Shown piece by piece: positions 21,240 through 32,141 of a stretch of 64,000 bases of DNA. The position numbers were made by a program, and so were the translations under genes. The notes under the pieces were generated by a model. The model saw only the letters and a list, made by a program, of their open reading frames with translations, was not told the DNA's origin and did not search any database. The first letter of the stretch is position 1; every line of letters starts with the position of its first letter. The stretch is from positions 100,606 to 164,605 of the forward strand of contig JACEEZ010019854.1 in the NCBI GenBank assembly GCA_016584305.1, in the 5' to 3' direction. Source of the DNA: Chionoecetes opilio. Lineage: Eukaryota > Arthropoda > Malacostraca > Decapoda > Majidae.

Positions 21240-22241
21240 TTAGGCATTGAACAAAACAAGGTTTGCTTTGCCCCAATCAGAAATTATAGAAAGATCAGAA
21301 GTTAGGCGCTCGGTGGCATCTCTCCGTGAATCACTTAGTTCCTGTTGAGTCGGACGTCTAATAAATGACGTTGAAAAATGCAGGGTAGAATCATCAGCGT
21401 AGGAGTGGATAGGGCTTTGAGTTAGACTTAGAAGATCATTAATGAATAATAGAAAGAGAGTGGGTGATAGGACAGAACCCTGGGGAACACCACTATAGAT
21501 AGATTTAGGAGAAGAACAATGTCCATCTACAGTAGCTGCAATAGAACGGTTTGAAAGGAAACTTAAGATGAAGGTACAGAGAGAAGGATAGAAACCGAAT
21601 GAGGGTAGTTTGGAAATTAAAGATTTGTGCCAGACTCTATCAAAAGCTTTTGATATGTCAAGGGCAACAGCAAAAGTTTCACCGAAACCCCTAAAGGAGG
21701 ATGACCAAGATTCAGTTAGGAAAGCTAGAAGATCGCCAGTAGATCGCCCTCTACGGAAACCGTACTGACGATCAGATAGAAGATTGTGAGCAGATAGATG
21801 CTTAAGAATCTTCTTATTAAGTATAGATTCAAAAACTTTAGAAAAGCAGGAAGTCAAAGCTATAGGATGGTAGTTTGAAGGATTAGAACGGCCACCCTTC
21901 TTAGGAACAGGTTGGATGTGAGCAAATTTCCAGCAAGAAGAAAAGGTGGAAGTAGATAGACAAAGACGGAAAAGTTTGACCAGGCAAGGTGCAAGCACAG
22001 AAGCACAGTTTTTGAGAACAATAGGAGGGACTCCGTCAGGACCGTAAGCCTTCCGAGGATCTAGGCCAGAAAGAGCGAAGAAAACATCATTACGAAGGAT
22101 CTTAATAACAGGCATAATATAGTCAGAGGGTGGAGGAGAAGGAGGAACAAGCCCTTCCTTCATCAACCAGAGTGGAATTTTTAGCAAATGTTTGAGCGAA
22201 GAGTTCAGCTTTAGAAATAGATGAGACAGCTGTGGAGCCAT
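21240..22241 (-). pseudogene. LINE C reverse-transcriptase domain
   Basis: 333-residue open segment. It contains SGLDPRKAYGPDGVPPIVLK (motif 0/1), FSKVFESILNKK, ALDISKAFDRVWHKSL (motif A with catalytic D), YSGVPQGSVLSPTLFLLFIN (motif B), and HSYADDSTLHFS (catalytic YADD; codons at 21391-21402). It ends at a stop that separates it from the thumb region, so this copy is defective. Jockey/CR1-group affinity is inferred from the motif wording. Confidence 0.88.
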
Positions 22242-22887
22242 CTGGGTGAAGCATAGGAGGGAAAGATGAACAAGAAAAATTGTTAGAGATGTTATTTGCT
22301 AGATGCCAGAAGTCATGAGAGGAATTTGATTCAGAAAGATTTTGACATTTTCTATGAATGAAAGAGTTTTTGGTAAGTTGAAGTAAAGATTTGGCATGAT
22401 TACGGGCAGAAATATAAAGGGCATGAGTTTCAGGAGATGGATGCTTACGGTACCGTCTGTGAGCCACGTCTCTATCCCGGACAGCATGAGAACAAGCAGA
22501 GTTAAACCAAGGTTGACGGGCTTTAGGATTAGAGAAAGTGTGTGGAATGTACGCCTCCATGCCAGAGACTATGACCTCAGTTATGCGCTCTGCACAAAGA
22601 GATGGGTCTTTGACATGGAAGCAGTAATCATTCCATGGAAAATCAGAGTAGTACTGCCTTAGGTCTTCCCACTTAGCCGAGTTGAAGTGCCAGAAGCACC
22701 TCCGCTTAGGTGGGTCCCGAGACGGTACCGGAGCGATAGGACAGGTTACAGAAATAAGATTGTGATCGGAGGAACCCAACGGAGAGAATAGTTTCACAGA
22801 GTAAGCAGAAGGGTTAGTAGTTAGGAAAAGATCAAGAATGTTGGGCGTGTCTCCAAGGCAGTCAGGAATACGGGTAGGGTGCTGCAC
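22123..22887 (-). pseudogene. LINE C endonuclease C-terminus to RT N-terminus
   Basis: 254-residue open segment containing [14 protein letters not shown], then [13 protein letters not shown], the conserved SDH motif of APE-type endonucleases. A linker to the reverse transcriptase follows with [19 protein letters not shown]. The reading frame shifts near 22130-22240 relative to the RT segment. Confidence 0.83.
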
Positions 22888-23043
22888 CAGCTGCTCTAAG
22901 TCTTGGAGGATAGAAAAGTTGTAGGCTTGTTCACCAGGTTGGTCAGTGAAAGAAGATGATAGCTAAAGCTGGTGGTGAACATTGAAGTCCCCAAGAATGG
23001 AAATTTCTGCTAAAGAAAAATGAGATGAGATGTGCTCCACTTT

Positions 23044-23385
23044 TTATGTTAAATAGTCGAAGAATTTTACATAGTCAGAGGAGTTAGGTGAGAGATATAC
23101 AGCACAGATAAATTTAGTAAGAGAGTGACATTGAAGTCGAAGCCAGATGGTAGTAAATTTGGAAGTTTCAAGGCCGTGGGCACGAGAGCAAGTGATGTCA
23201 TTGCGCACATATACGCAACAGCCAGCTTTGGATTGAAAATGAGAATAGAAACAGCAAGAGGAGACAGAAAAAGGTCTGCTGTCAGTGCTCACAGACAACT
23301 GGGTTTCGGTGAGGAAAATAAGATGAGGTTTAGAGGAGAAGAGATGATGTTCAACAGCACTGCTGGACTTCGCCATCGCCAGCCA
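23044..23385 (-). pseudogene. LINE C APE endonuclease N-terminal part, 5' truncated
   Basis: The minus-strand translation contains HHLFSSKPHLIFLTETQLS (LTET with the catalytic glutamate) and AGCCVYVRNDIT, typical of APE-type LINE endonucleases. The homology stops near 23385, where the plus-strand LINE B begins. The continuing open frame upstream is antisense to LINE B ORF1 and not meaningful. Confidence 0.78.
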
Positions 23386-23387
23386 TT

Positions 23388-24570
23388 GTGCTTGACCGTT
23401 GTGGGTCCACCACCCATCGCTGGGTAGTGAGTACAGCCTGCTCCTCGACTGTGTTTCCATCTGCCGCCGCCATGTCTGACACGTCACCAGGGATCGAGCC
23501 AGCCATGGATGTCCAGGTGGATGACGCCTCCTGTCCTCCCCTTCCCTCCTCCGCCAGCAAGAGGGCACGGGCGCCTTCTCCCTCGCAGGAAGGTCCTGGT
23601 AAGGCCCCTCGCACCGGCCCCGACACCCAGCCCCCTCCGGTTGCATATGTCCAGGCGTCCTACCTCCTCAGAGCTGCGTCTGCAAGGGTTTTTGCTAACC
23701 CGAGCCGGGTCTCCCATGCTCTCCACCTCTCGCCCCTCGGCAAGTATATCCTCGAGGGGGAAACCCGCGCCCTGGGAAACGGCAGTGCCCTTATTGTTGT
23801 GATCTGGGAGCACAACATCCCCAAGGTACCTGAACTGGGGCAGGCCTCCTTTACCCTGGGGGAATGGGAGGTCACCTGCCGCAGGGCTGAGCGTGAAGGC
23901 CCTGACTACCATTACGCCAGGGTGGGGCCCCTGGATGACAAGACTTGACATCAGTGAGGTCCGGAAGGACTTTCGACCCTTCGATGGTGGCGAGGTGGTT
24001 GAGATCACCTGGATCCCGCCCCGCAATCTGCCTAGGTCCACCACTGGAAAGTGGCTCCGCCTATAGGTGAGAGGGACCCTTCCCACAAAGGTGTCCATCT
24101 CCCAGTTGGTGTACTGGGCACGCCCCTACCTCCTCCCTCTGCTCCGCTACCCTGGGTGCCATTGGATCAGCCACTCCCTCAACACCTGCAGGTCTCCGGT
24201 GCGATGCTCCCAGTGCAGCGGGCCTCACCCATGCAGGCGAGACGACATCACCTGCACCAGGCCCTTTCGCTGTTTCCAGTGCGGGGGACCACATGGGCCC
24301 AGGTCTGCACACTCTCCATTCAACTGCCGGGCTCAGCAGCTCTATGCTGACTTGGTGTGGGAGGGGAAGCCCCTGCTCGCCATAAACACGCAGTTGAGGG
24401 ACCTCGACCTGCCTAGCCTTCCGGCCCTCCGAAGGCCACAACCATCACCAACCAAGCCTGCACCAGCTACACCTACTCTACCCCCAGCTACGGCGGTCCA
24501 CCCAGGTATGCCGTATTCCGCCATCGCCACAGGGAATAGGTTCGGCCCTGTCCACACAGCGTACTGGCAA
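23388..24570 (+). pseudogene. LINE B ORF1 (gag-like) with CCHC knuckles
   Basis: Begins with ATG at 23472 (MSDTSPGIEP). A proline-rich stretch is followed by a conserved segment with LHLSPLGKYILEGETRAL, then a frameshift near 23935 and an in-frame stop near 24064. Downstream, two or three cysteine-rich knuckles occur: CSQCSGPHPCRRDDITC and CFQCGGPHGPRSAHSPFNC. These are CCHC nucleic-acid-binding motifs of Jockey/I-type ORF1 proteins. The protein would coat LINE RNA. The endonuclease expected next is missing, so an internal deletion joins ORF1 to RT near 24570. Confidence 0.8.
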
Positions 24571-25635
24571 GGCAGCGGGACACGACCACATCCCTTACGA
24601 TATCCTCACCCACCACTCCCCTCCCCTACAGGAATGTCTCTTACGCATTTACAACACCAGCTGGGAGACAGGAAATTACCCCACCTGTTGGAAACTCTCT
24701 GTCCTCATCCCCATCCACAAGCCGGGTAAAGATCCTTCACTCCCGTCTTCCTACAGGCCCATAGCTCTCCTCTCCTGTATTGGGAAGCTGATGGAGCGCC
24801 TGGTGGCTTGAGGAGAAGCGACTGCTGAGGGAGGAGCAGTGCGGCTTTTGACCCCATAGGGGCACACTGGATGTGCTGGGCCAGCTTGAGTTCCATATTT
24901 GCGACACCTACCGTCAGCGCCAGGTCATGACTACACTCTTCCTTGACCTGGAGGGTGCCTTTAACACAGCACCACATGAGGGTATCCTATACAAGCTGGC
25001 CGGCATGGGCATTACCGGGGCCACCCTTGCCTGGGTCCAGGACTTCCTTTGCAGTCGCTCGTACCGGCTTGCTGTGGGTGCCTCTCTGTCGCCCTCCCGT
25101 CCCATTCACAGAGGCGTTCCTCAAGGCTCCATCCTAAGTCCTCTTTTATTCAACGTCCTCCTCTCCGACCTCCACCTTCCCGCCCACTCCCACCTCCTCA
25201 TCTATGCTGACGATATCACCGTAGTCAGCCGGGCCCCAACATTGGCCCAGGCGCAGACCCACCTGCAAGAGGCGGCAATCTCCCTCGGTGACTGGGTGAC
25301 CACCTGGGGTCTAAAGGTCTGTGCCCCTAAAAGCACACTTATGTGTTTCACCCTCAAGCGGCTTCTCTCCCCACCTGCCCTCCAACTGTGCGGCCAGCCG
25401 GTCCCTTACTCCAGGACGCACACCTTCCTGGGGCTGCGGCTGGACGGTTCTCGCCTCTCCTGGGCCGGGCATGTGGAATATCTCTGCACCTCCTGCAACA
25501 AGCGCCTGGACGTGATGGAGAGGATTACTGGTGTCCGTTGGGGTGCGAGCCGGGATCTCCTCCTCCAATATTACCTTGCCACCATCAGACCCAAACTCAT
25601 GTACGGCAGCAGCATTTATGGGTCGGCTGCCCGTA
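24571..25635 (+). pseudogene. LINE B reverse transcriptase, interrupted
   Basis: Contains YRPIALLSCIGKLMERL (about 24750), a frameshift and stops, then from 24873 an open segment with FLDLEGAFNTAPHEGI (motif A), HRGVPQGSILSPLLFNVLLS (motif B) and LLIYADDITVVSR (catalytic YADD). A thumb region ending KLMYGSSIYGSAAR is cut at 25635 by the RTE-like insertion. The sequence resumes at 26834. Jockey/I-type by motif wording. Confidence 0.85.
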
Positions 25636-26825
25636 TCCTAGCGCTTTGTGTCCTGGTGGAACGTGAGTTTCGACAGGGGATACTTGCAGCCTATGTTGAT
25701 CTCAAGAAGGCGTTTGACTCAGTGCATCGTGAGTCCCTCTGGGATCTTCTGCGACTTCGAGGGATTCCTGCAAGGACTATTGGTTTGATAACTGGTCTGT
25801 ATTCTGGGACTGAGAGTGCTGTGAAGTGTGGGGCAGGTGTATCCAGCTTCTTTCCTGTGAATACAGGAGTGAGGCAAGGGTGCGTCCTTGCCCCATCACT
25901 TTTCAACGCTTGTATGGACTGGGTATTGGACAGGGTTGTAGATCAAAGTGATGGTTGGAGCATCCGTTGGCAACACCAAGATCACTGATCTTGTTTTTGC
26001 CGATGATGCAGTAATCTTTGCTGAGTCGCTGGAGGTCCTGGTGATGGCTCTCGAGGCGCTGCACGAGGAGGCAAAGCCTTTGGGACTTGAGGTCTCCTGG
26101 CTCAAGACCAAGGTCCAGGTGTTTGGAGACTTACTAGATGAAGCAGTACAGTCTGTTCATGCATGTGGCGAGGACATTGAGATCTTGGAAAGTTTTACAT
26201 ACCTTGGTAGCGCAGTCCATAATGATGGTGGGTCACGTCAAGAAGTCTTACGGCGGATTGGCATGGCCCACAGTGTTATGGACTCGCTCAGTGGGAGTAT
26301 TTGGCGTTGTCGGTACCTGTGCAGGAGGACAAAGATCCGGATCTTCAAGTCGCTTGTGATCCCTGTCTTACTCTATGGTTGTGAGACATGGACACTAAAT
26401 AGTGACTTGAAGAGACGAATCAATGCCTTTGGTAATAAGTGTCTTCACAGAATCATGGGGTATCGCTGGGATGATTACGTGTCAAATCAGCGATTGCACC
26501 GTGAGACTGAATCGAGGCCTATTACCTGCATAGTCCGTCAGCGCCAACTTCGGCTATATATATATATGGGCATGTGGCACGCTACCCTGAAACCGATCCT
26601 TCCCATCGGGTTGTATCTGTAAGAGACAATCCTGCGTGGAGGAGGCCAAGGGGGCGCCCACAAGGCTCGTGGCTGGGGCAAGTTGATGTTTCTTGTCGAG
26701 AGTTGCTTGGTATGGGAAAGGAGCCTGCATGGGAACTCGCGCGTGGTGACCCCCGGGAGTGGCGTCGTAGGGTGGGCGAGGCGACGCGCCCCCCGGCGTA
26801 TGCCCCCAATGATTGATTGATTGAT
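25636..26825 (+). mobile_element. RTE-like LINE insertion, 5' truncated, with 8-bp TSDs
   Basis: TGCCCGTA occurs at 25628-25635 and again at 26826-26833, a target duplication. The insert starts inside a reverse transcriptase: VDLKKAFDSVHRESLWDLL (motif A), NTGVRQGCVLAPSLFNACM (motif B), LVFADDAVIFAESLEVLVMA (FADD), then FTYLGSAVHNDGGS and LLYGCETWTLNSDLKR. A frameshift near 25960 splits the domain. The end carries (TGAT)n, an RTE-type tail. The first frame is fused in-frame to the host LINE's RT. Confidence 0.87.
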
Positions 26826-26833
26826 TGCCCGTA

Positions 26834-26997
26834 CTACATTGACCAAGCTGGATCCTCTTCAGAATGCCGCGCTTTGGATTTCCATGGGGGCCATGAAATC
26901 TTCCCCGGTTCTCTCCCTGCATGCCGAAAGTGGCATCCTCCCCTTGTCCACCTACAGACGGGTTATTCTATGCCAGCAGTACCACCAACTCCTGAGC
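26834..26997 (+). pseudogene. LINE B, continuation after the RTE insertion
   Basis: The translation RTTLTKLDPLQNAALWISMG continues directly from YGSSIYGSAAR at 25635 if the insert and one duplication are ignored. It then reads TYRRVILCQQY and ends at the family E MITE at 26998. RNase H and 3' end are absent here. Confidence 0.82.
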
Positions 26998-27206
26998 AGA
27001 GGCGATGCAGGTCACAAGAGGAAGAAGAGTGAGAGGCACGTAAACACTTGTCTCTTTCCTCCCTATGAACAACATGTCATTATCTCCAAAAGTAATGATT
27101 TGCGAAGGAAGTTCATAGAGAGAATGTTTCCTAGAATCCAATAAGGTAAACAGAAACCACACTCCCAATTGTGTAGGCAATTTCAGTCTTAGTGTAAAAT
27201 AATACC
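26998..27206. mobile_element. MITE family E copy 3, right half only
   Basis: Matches the right half of 14466-14969 from GAGGCGATGCAGGTCACAAG to CTTAGTGTAAAATAATACC. The left half is missing; the junction with LINE B is abrupt. Confidence 0.82.
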
Positions 27207-27369
27207 GACTAAAATTAATAAGGTATCATGAACTAATTGTCCTCTAATTGCTTAGCCCCCTTTTAAAACTCCCTATTGACTTAGTGACTATTGACCTATT
27301 GACCTTGACCCTCCCTATTGACTTGACCCTCACTAATTTGAGTAGGTTGCAGGAGCCGAATAGGTTTCT

Positions 27370-27526
27370 TGAAAGAGCAGCATGTTGCCGACTGCTGACC
27401 TAGGTTAATATGGTTAAATTAACTATGATGATAAAATATAGCTGAAATTAGAAGAACCGTAGTATTCCCTTCTCCTGGCATCAAATATCAGTCAATAAGC
27501 AGCAAGGGGTCAGGATTTTCACCTTC
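27370..27526 (+). repeat. Dispersed repeat R, copy 1
   Basis: Contains GTAGTATTCCCTTCT and TGGCATCAAATATCAGTCA, shared with 45495-45650, 45810-45965 and (inverted) 58386-58555. No coding potential; class unknown. Confidence 0.72.
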
Positions 27527-28368
27527 TTAACCTCCTGAAACCCAGAGCGTAATTTCCATTGTAAATTGGGTATCCTTAGACTATTTTTAGTGACTCTAAG
27601 CAATATTTTATAGATATGACCTGTTTAGTATCCTTGTCCACTAACTAATTTGGTATATTTACTGTAAATGGCGGCGTATAAGTCGACCCCAAGATTATTA
27701 GCTCCAGATTACGGGTTAGGCCTATACTTGCCGTATAAGTTGGCCCCAAAAATACGGTAGGCTACTGGTAGGCCAAAGCTTGAATGTGGAAAGGCTATGG
27801 TACGGTATACGGTAACCTGTCGCAAAAACACATAACACCACACCACTTATATGAAGATATGAATCTTTACTATAGGTCTGCCTCTTGTTTTCACTTGAAA
27901 AACACCCTAGTCCCCTGATAGTACCGCTACATACTGTATTTTATAGTAAAACACGGTAGTACCTAGGACTGGACTGCAGTGACCGGTGCCCTCCGAGGCT
28001 CCGCCATTCAGATTCGCCAGTGTTTACAATCATTGTATCATTGTGGGTGAAACTGCCGCTAAACGTCTTCTCCTCCTGTTGTCGCTGTTGTTCTGGAAGT
28101 GGTGCATATTGTAGTTGTCTTACTGGAGTTATGGTAAGTGGGGTACAGCAATTGTTAGTAGTGCTGATCCACTTCTTCATCACTCGGTGGGAAAGGTTTG
28201 CATTTTATCCTTGCCGTATAATGTCGACCCCTAGTTATGGAGAGATTTTTCCAGGCTCAAAGAGTGGACTTGTACGCCGCCATTTACGGTAGTTACTTTT
28301 CGTAATTTTACAGCTAACAACAGACGGTTATTTATAGCAAAGGAAAGATCTGGGCATGAAGGGGTTAA
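27527..28368 (+). mobile_element. TTAA MITE family A copy 3, split by a nested element
   Basis: The left part 27527-27659 and right part 28292-28368 together rebuild the family A body; the right end is CATGAAGGGGTTAA. The insertion lies inside the phrase normally reading GGTATATTCAGTTACTTTTC. Confidence 0.85.
27662..28289. mobile_element. TA-flanked element family T5 nested in a MITE
   Basis: 628 bp with TA on both sides (27660-27661, 28290-28291). The ends CTGTAAATGGCGGCGTATAA and GTACGCCGCCATTTACGG are inverted repeats; GTCGACCCC follows near both. Non-coding. The duplicated TA and TIR imply Tc1/mariner-type (pogo-like) transposition. Confidence 0.85.
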
Positions 28369-28469
28369 AAAAAACAGTATAGTATTTCACTTCTTGCTCT
28401 CCTACTCAACATTTCTATCATATAAGCTTGCCATGATGTAACTTTTCTATTTATTTGTTATACTGATAA

Positions 28470-28706
28470 GAACATAAGAAAATAAGGAAGCTACAAGAGG
28501 CCGCGAGACCTACACGTGGTAGTTCCTGTTACTTAACACTACCTACATCCACCTCTCATCCCTATCCATGAATTTATCCAGCCTCCTTTTAAAGCTCCCT
28601 ATTGACTCCGCATTGACCACCTGACGACTGAGTCCATTCCAATCATTTACCACCCTATTTGTGAACCTGTTTCTCCCTATTTCCTTTTTAAATCTATGCT
28701 TTTCCA
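28470..28706 (-). mobile_element. CR1/L2-like LINE 3' fragment
   Basis: The minus-strand translation includes FTNRVVNDWNGLSRQVV and SFKRRLDKFMDRDERW. The plus-strand left edge is the AAGAACATAAGAAAATAAGG tail. Confidence 0.83.
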
Positions 28707-28774
28707 GGGTGATTGATTGTGTGATACTGATTGGTAAATACAAAGAACACATTAATTCCAGATGCCACCGCACT

Positions 28775-29170
28775 CCGCCCGGCTGCCCAGAAGCCTAGGA
28801 TGGAGTTGGTACGGGCAACCCAGAGTGGACCAGACGGGCTGCAGTCAGTTCGTACACATGTTGTTTCGTACACCAGTAGATTCGTACACCAAAAAGTTAT
28901 TTCGTAGTTTATATGAAACCATAGTCGTTTCGTACACACAGCTCACAGTTGAACTTGATGACTAGAGTTACGAAACGACACCAGATATGTACGAAAAAAC
29001 TCATAATCAGTGTACGAAACAACTAACGAAACCTGGGTACGAAACAACTTGTGTACGAAACTCCGTCACCGACCAGACGCACCCAAAGTCCCACAGGCCC
29101 TTGAATGTAGTCAGTGAGAGGAACCACCAAGCCGTCCTGTGAAGGGAGAACATGCTGTGTGACAGATAAT
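28775..29170. repeat. Dispersed repeat S, copy 1 (interrupted)
   Basis: The phrases CAGATGCC...CACTCC...GGCTG and AGTGAGAGGAAC.CCAAGC also occur at 41130-41350. The middle is replaced by the TTCGTACAC-rich element at 28846-29061. Confidence 0.55.
28846..29061. mobile_element. MITE rich in TTTCGTACAC words
   Basis: About 216 bp. CAGTTCGTACACATGTTGTT at the left mirrors GTACGAAACAACTTGTGTAC plus GAAACTC at the right. The word TTCGTACAC or its complement appears about nine times, direct on the left and inverted on the right. This suggests dense subterminal protein-binding sites. Confidence 0.65.
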
Positions 29171-29818
29171 TAACGTAGAAAGGTAACGTATAAAGAAATA
29201 GAGCTAATAGAGTGTTAGGATTCATTACCAGAAGTGTTAAAAGTAGAAGTGCGGAAGTTATTCTAAAGCTTTATCTAGCTCTAGTCAGACCTCACCTAGA
29301 CTATGCGGTTCAGTTTTGGTCTCCATATTACAGGATGGATATAGCCTTGTTAGATCAGTGTAGAGAAGGATGACCAAAGTGATTCAAGGGATGCGTAACT
29401 TTAGCTATGAGAAGAGATTGAAGCTATTAAATTTACACTCACTCGAGAGACGCAGAGTAAGGGGCGATCTGATAGAAGTTTTTAAGTGGATAAAGGGATT
29501 TAATAAAGGAGAGGTCGGAAAAGTTCTTACAGTTATTAACCAGGGTAGAACAAGAAGTAACGGATTCAAGCTGGAAAAGCGTACCTAGATATAAAAAAGA
29601 AATGGGGAAAAACTGGTTCACAAATAGGGTGGTGAATGATTGGAATGGACTCAGTAGACAGGTAGTTAGTGCAGAGTCATTAGAGAGCTTTAATGGGAGG
29701 CTGGATAAATTCATGGATGGGGATGAAAGGTGGATGTAGGTAGAGTTAAGTAATAGGAACTACCTCGTGTAGGTCTCACGGCCTCTTGTAGCTTCCTTAT
29801 TTTCTTATGTTCTTATGT
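29170..29818 (+). pseudogene. CR1/L2-like LINE ORF2 C-terminus
   Basis: Plus-strand translation: LVRPHLDYAVQFWSPYYRMD-like sequence near 29275, then from 29370 [40 protein letters not shown] and TRSNGFKLEKR. A frameshift follows, then NWFTNRVVNDWNGLS. This is the thumb and C-terminal region of a CR1/L2-type ORF2. The 3' end is TTCTTATGTTCTTATGT, an octamer-type tail. 5' truncated. Confidence 0.85.
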
Positions 29819-29860
29819 AAAATAGCTGTGCAGGAGATTACATGCAAGTGTTAATACTAC

Positions 29861-29916
29861 CGTCAACAACACTATAGTCGCCACTGCACTAACGTCGCCA
29901 GGCTCCATATATTAAC
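29861..29916. mobile_element. CCGTAG family D, left-end remnant
   Basis: CCGTCAACAACACTATAGTC then CCACTGCACTAACGTCGCC and CCATATATTAA match the left end of family D. The element breaks off where 46-bp-satellite-like sequence (CACGTCAGAGGCAGTC) begins. Confidence 0.7.
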
Positions 29917-30110
29917 ACGTCAGAGGCAGTCATTTTACACTACACGTCAGTGTTGTAGGTCTCGAGACCAGTTTGATGTGGTCTTGGTCTTGGTCTTGTT
30001 TGATGTGGTCTTGGTCTTGGTCTTGGTCTCGTTTGATGTGGTCTTGGTCTTGATCTTGGTCTCGAAGCTTCTGGTCTCGGAGTTTGGCTCGAGACCAGGA
30101 TTAAAAAGTG
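29917..30110. repeat. Satellite-like monomer plus GGTCTTGGTCTTG minisatellite
   Basis: 29917-29945 resembles one monomer of the 46-bp satellite (CATTTTACACTACACGT). It is followed by CAGTGTTGTAGGTCTCGAGA, a possible hAT-type terminus, and a GGTCTTGGTCTTG array. The same combination in opposite order occurs at 36606-36880. Confidence 0.6.
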
Positions 30111-30404
30111 CATCGCGGCGTGGGGAAGGTCAGAATTTATTATCATATACGGAGAAAAATCATGGCTGTTTCGATCATGGAGGTAGTATAAAGGGAGATG
30201 CCCTGCCAGCCCCACGCTTCACCAGAAAGTGAGGTCCGCCTGTCGGGCTGAAGCCCCGCCCACGATTGGCAGAAACTCGCTTGTCACAACGTGCTGTGCG
30301 GTATTTCCAGGGAGGTTGGATGGGTATTACGCACAAGTGTTATTATATTACAACTTATATTTAAGACATAAATAAGAAATACATAAAAAAGTAAAATATA
30401 AGTA

Positions 30405-30506
30405 CACACAAACCTCGATTTCCCGGACCTCGATTTCCCGACTCGATTTCCCGGATATCGGATTTGGTGGACAAAATCCGAGGTCCGGGGATATGTCAGT
30501 CTCGGA

Positions 30507-30543
<37 letters not shown>

Positions 30544-31157
30544 TTGAAATGCCTGGTCCTGTTCGTAAATTGACCAAGTTGTCCGGCGGTCCGAGCGTCT
30601 CCTGTCACCCCTGGTCAGTGTCCGTGCCTCCCGCCAGGTGGCAGCATGCTCAGCGGTCGTATTGTTTACATTTGGGCACACAACATTCACGGTTCACCTG
30701 CACAGCCTCCGTCAGTCACCTGACTCCCACTGCCCCTGGTGCAAGAACATTTCTGAGACTATTGAACACTTTCTGCTGCCTCCCGCCAGGTGGCAGCATG
30801 CTCAGCGGTCGTATTGTTTACATTTGAGCACACGACACTCACGGTTCACCTGCACAGCCTCCGTTAGTCCCCTGACCCCCACTGCCCCTGGTGCAGGAAC
30901 GTCTCTTGAGACTATTGAACACTTTCTGCTGCCTCCCGCCAGGTGGCTGCATGCTCAGCGGACGTAAAAGTCCGCGGCGGGGTAGTTGATATTGTCGGTT
31001 GCCGGACAGTAAATACTAGAGTAGGATAAACGTCCGGGGGTGGGTAATGGCATCGGACTTTTTTTTTTTTTTTTTTTTTTTTACTTGCGATTCCCGGACT
31101 TTTGCGGTTCCCGGACCAGTGCTCCCCCTATTAGTCCGGGAAATCGAGGTTTGTGTG
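30405..31157. mobile_element. Pogo/Tigger-like element, family T3
   Basis: 753 bp, flanked by TA. The left end CACACAAACCTCGATTTCCC is mirrored at the right by GGGAAATCGAGGTTTGTGTG. CTCGATTTCCCGG is iterated three times at the left. Poly(T) tracts sit inside both ends (about 30511-30540 and 31061-31082). The interior holds LINE-derived tandem repeats (30627-30945) rather than a transposase. Confidence 0.8.
30627..30945 (+). repeat. 152-bp tandem duplication carrying a LINE zinc-knuckle fragment
   Basis: CCTCCCGCCAGGTGGC starts at 30627, 30779 and 30932. Each unit includes coding-like CCCCTGGTGCAAGAAC... with translation SHCPWCKNISETIEHFLL, the same zinc knuckle as the LINE tail at 10983. The element therefore captured LINE sequence and amplified it internally. 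Confidence 0.75.
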
Positions 31158-31642
31158 TACTGTATAAAAATTATAATACTTAAATGACTATAATTATGTA
31201 GTACATGGAGAGATGGAGAGAGAGAGTGTGTGTATGCTACTGGCCAGTGAAGTGCATTAGTTTTGTGTATATTTGCGACTCCTAACTCTAACTCTGTCCT
31301 GCAACTTGCCAGTGATCTGTTTTCCAGTATAGTGACACCTCACCTGCAAATATTTTTCGGCAACTGACTTAGTACACAGCGCGCCAAAGTATTGTTCGCG
31401 ACATCATAACACAGCGCTTCCATACGGGAATTCAGAAAATGTACTCTATGGCAGCCTACTGACTTCCGAGAGATATCTTACATATGGCAGCTTGTTTAAG
31501 GCACGGGCAGTCCATCAAGACCGTTGAGGAATGTTCAAATGCCACTTGTCAATTATAGACGAAGCATTTAAAAAAGTATCGCCTTCCTTCCCGCGAGTAA
31601 TTTGAACAGACACGCATTGGTATAACTATCATTATTTTCATA

Positions 31643-31819
31643 ATGAGTGGCAAGAAAGACCTAACAAAGGAGCAAATTAAAGTTATTGTCTCTCTACACA
31701 AGGCAGAGAGGCCAGTGGAAGAAATATCAAGGATTGTGGATGTTACGAGGAGATGTGTGCAGAAATGGGTGGAAAGTTTCACGGTGGGCTGGCGGGTGGC
31801 GACAGCCACGACACTGTAA
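31643..31819 (+). pseudogene. Tc1-like transposase N-terminal HTH, left arm
   Basis: 58 codons starting MSGKKDLTKEQIKVIVSLHK, followed by EEISRIVDVTRRCVQKWVES. This is a helix-turn-helix of the kind found at the N-terminus of Tc1-family transposases (DNA binding to the TIR). The frame then runs into the spacer and stops; the catalytic DDE domain is absent. It might encode a short DNA-binding peptide, but expression is unproven. Confidence 0.7.
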
Positions 31820-31964
31820 CAGTATAAGTGGCCAGGGTGAGGATGTAAAAGTCATATCGCAATATTTTTCTTGCTCTTATTTGAGGATGGGCATCCACTT
31901 GACGTTTCATGACATTTAGGGTGCTTGCTGATGTTTTACATCCTCACCCTGGCCACTTATACTG

Positions 31965-32141
31965 TTACGGTGTCGCGGCTGTCGCCACCCGCCAGCCCAC
32001 TGTGAAACTTTCCACCCATTTTTGCGCACATCTCCTCGTAACACCCACAATCCTTGATATTTCTTCAAATGGTCTCTCTACCTTGTGTAGGGATACAATC
32101 ACTTTGATTTGGTCCTTTGTTAGGTCTTTCTTGCCACCCAT
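31965..32141 (-). pseudogene. Tc1-like transposase N-terminal HTH, right arm (mirror copy)
   Basis: Also 58 codons, MGGKKDLTKDQIKVIVSLHK..., same length and stop position as the left-arm copy. Roughly seven amino-acid differences and no frameshift. The catalytic domain is absent here as well. Confidence 0.7.

Noticed and set aside
23388..24098. Multiple overlapping ORFs on both strands
   Set aside because: Only the plus-strand LINE B ORF1 frame has recognisable motifs; the others are antisense or shifted shadows in GC-rich coding DNA.
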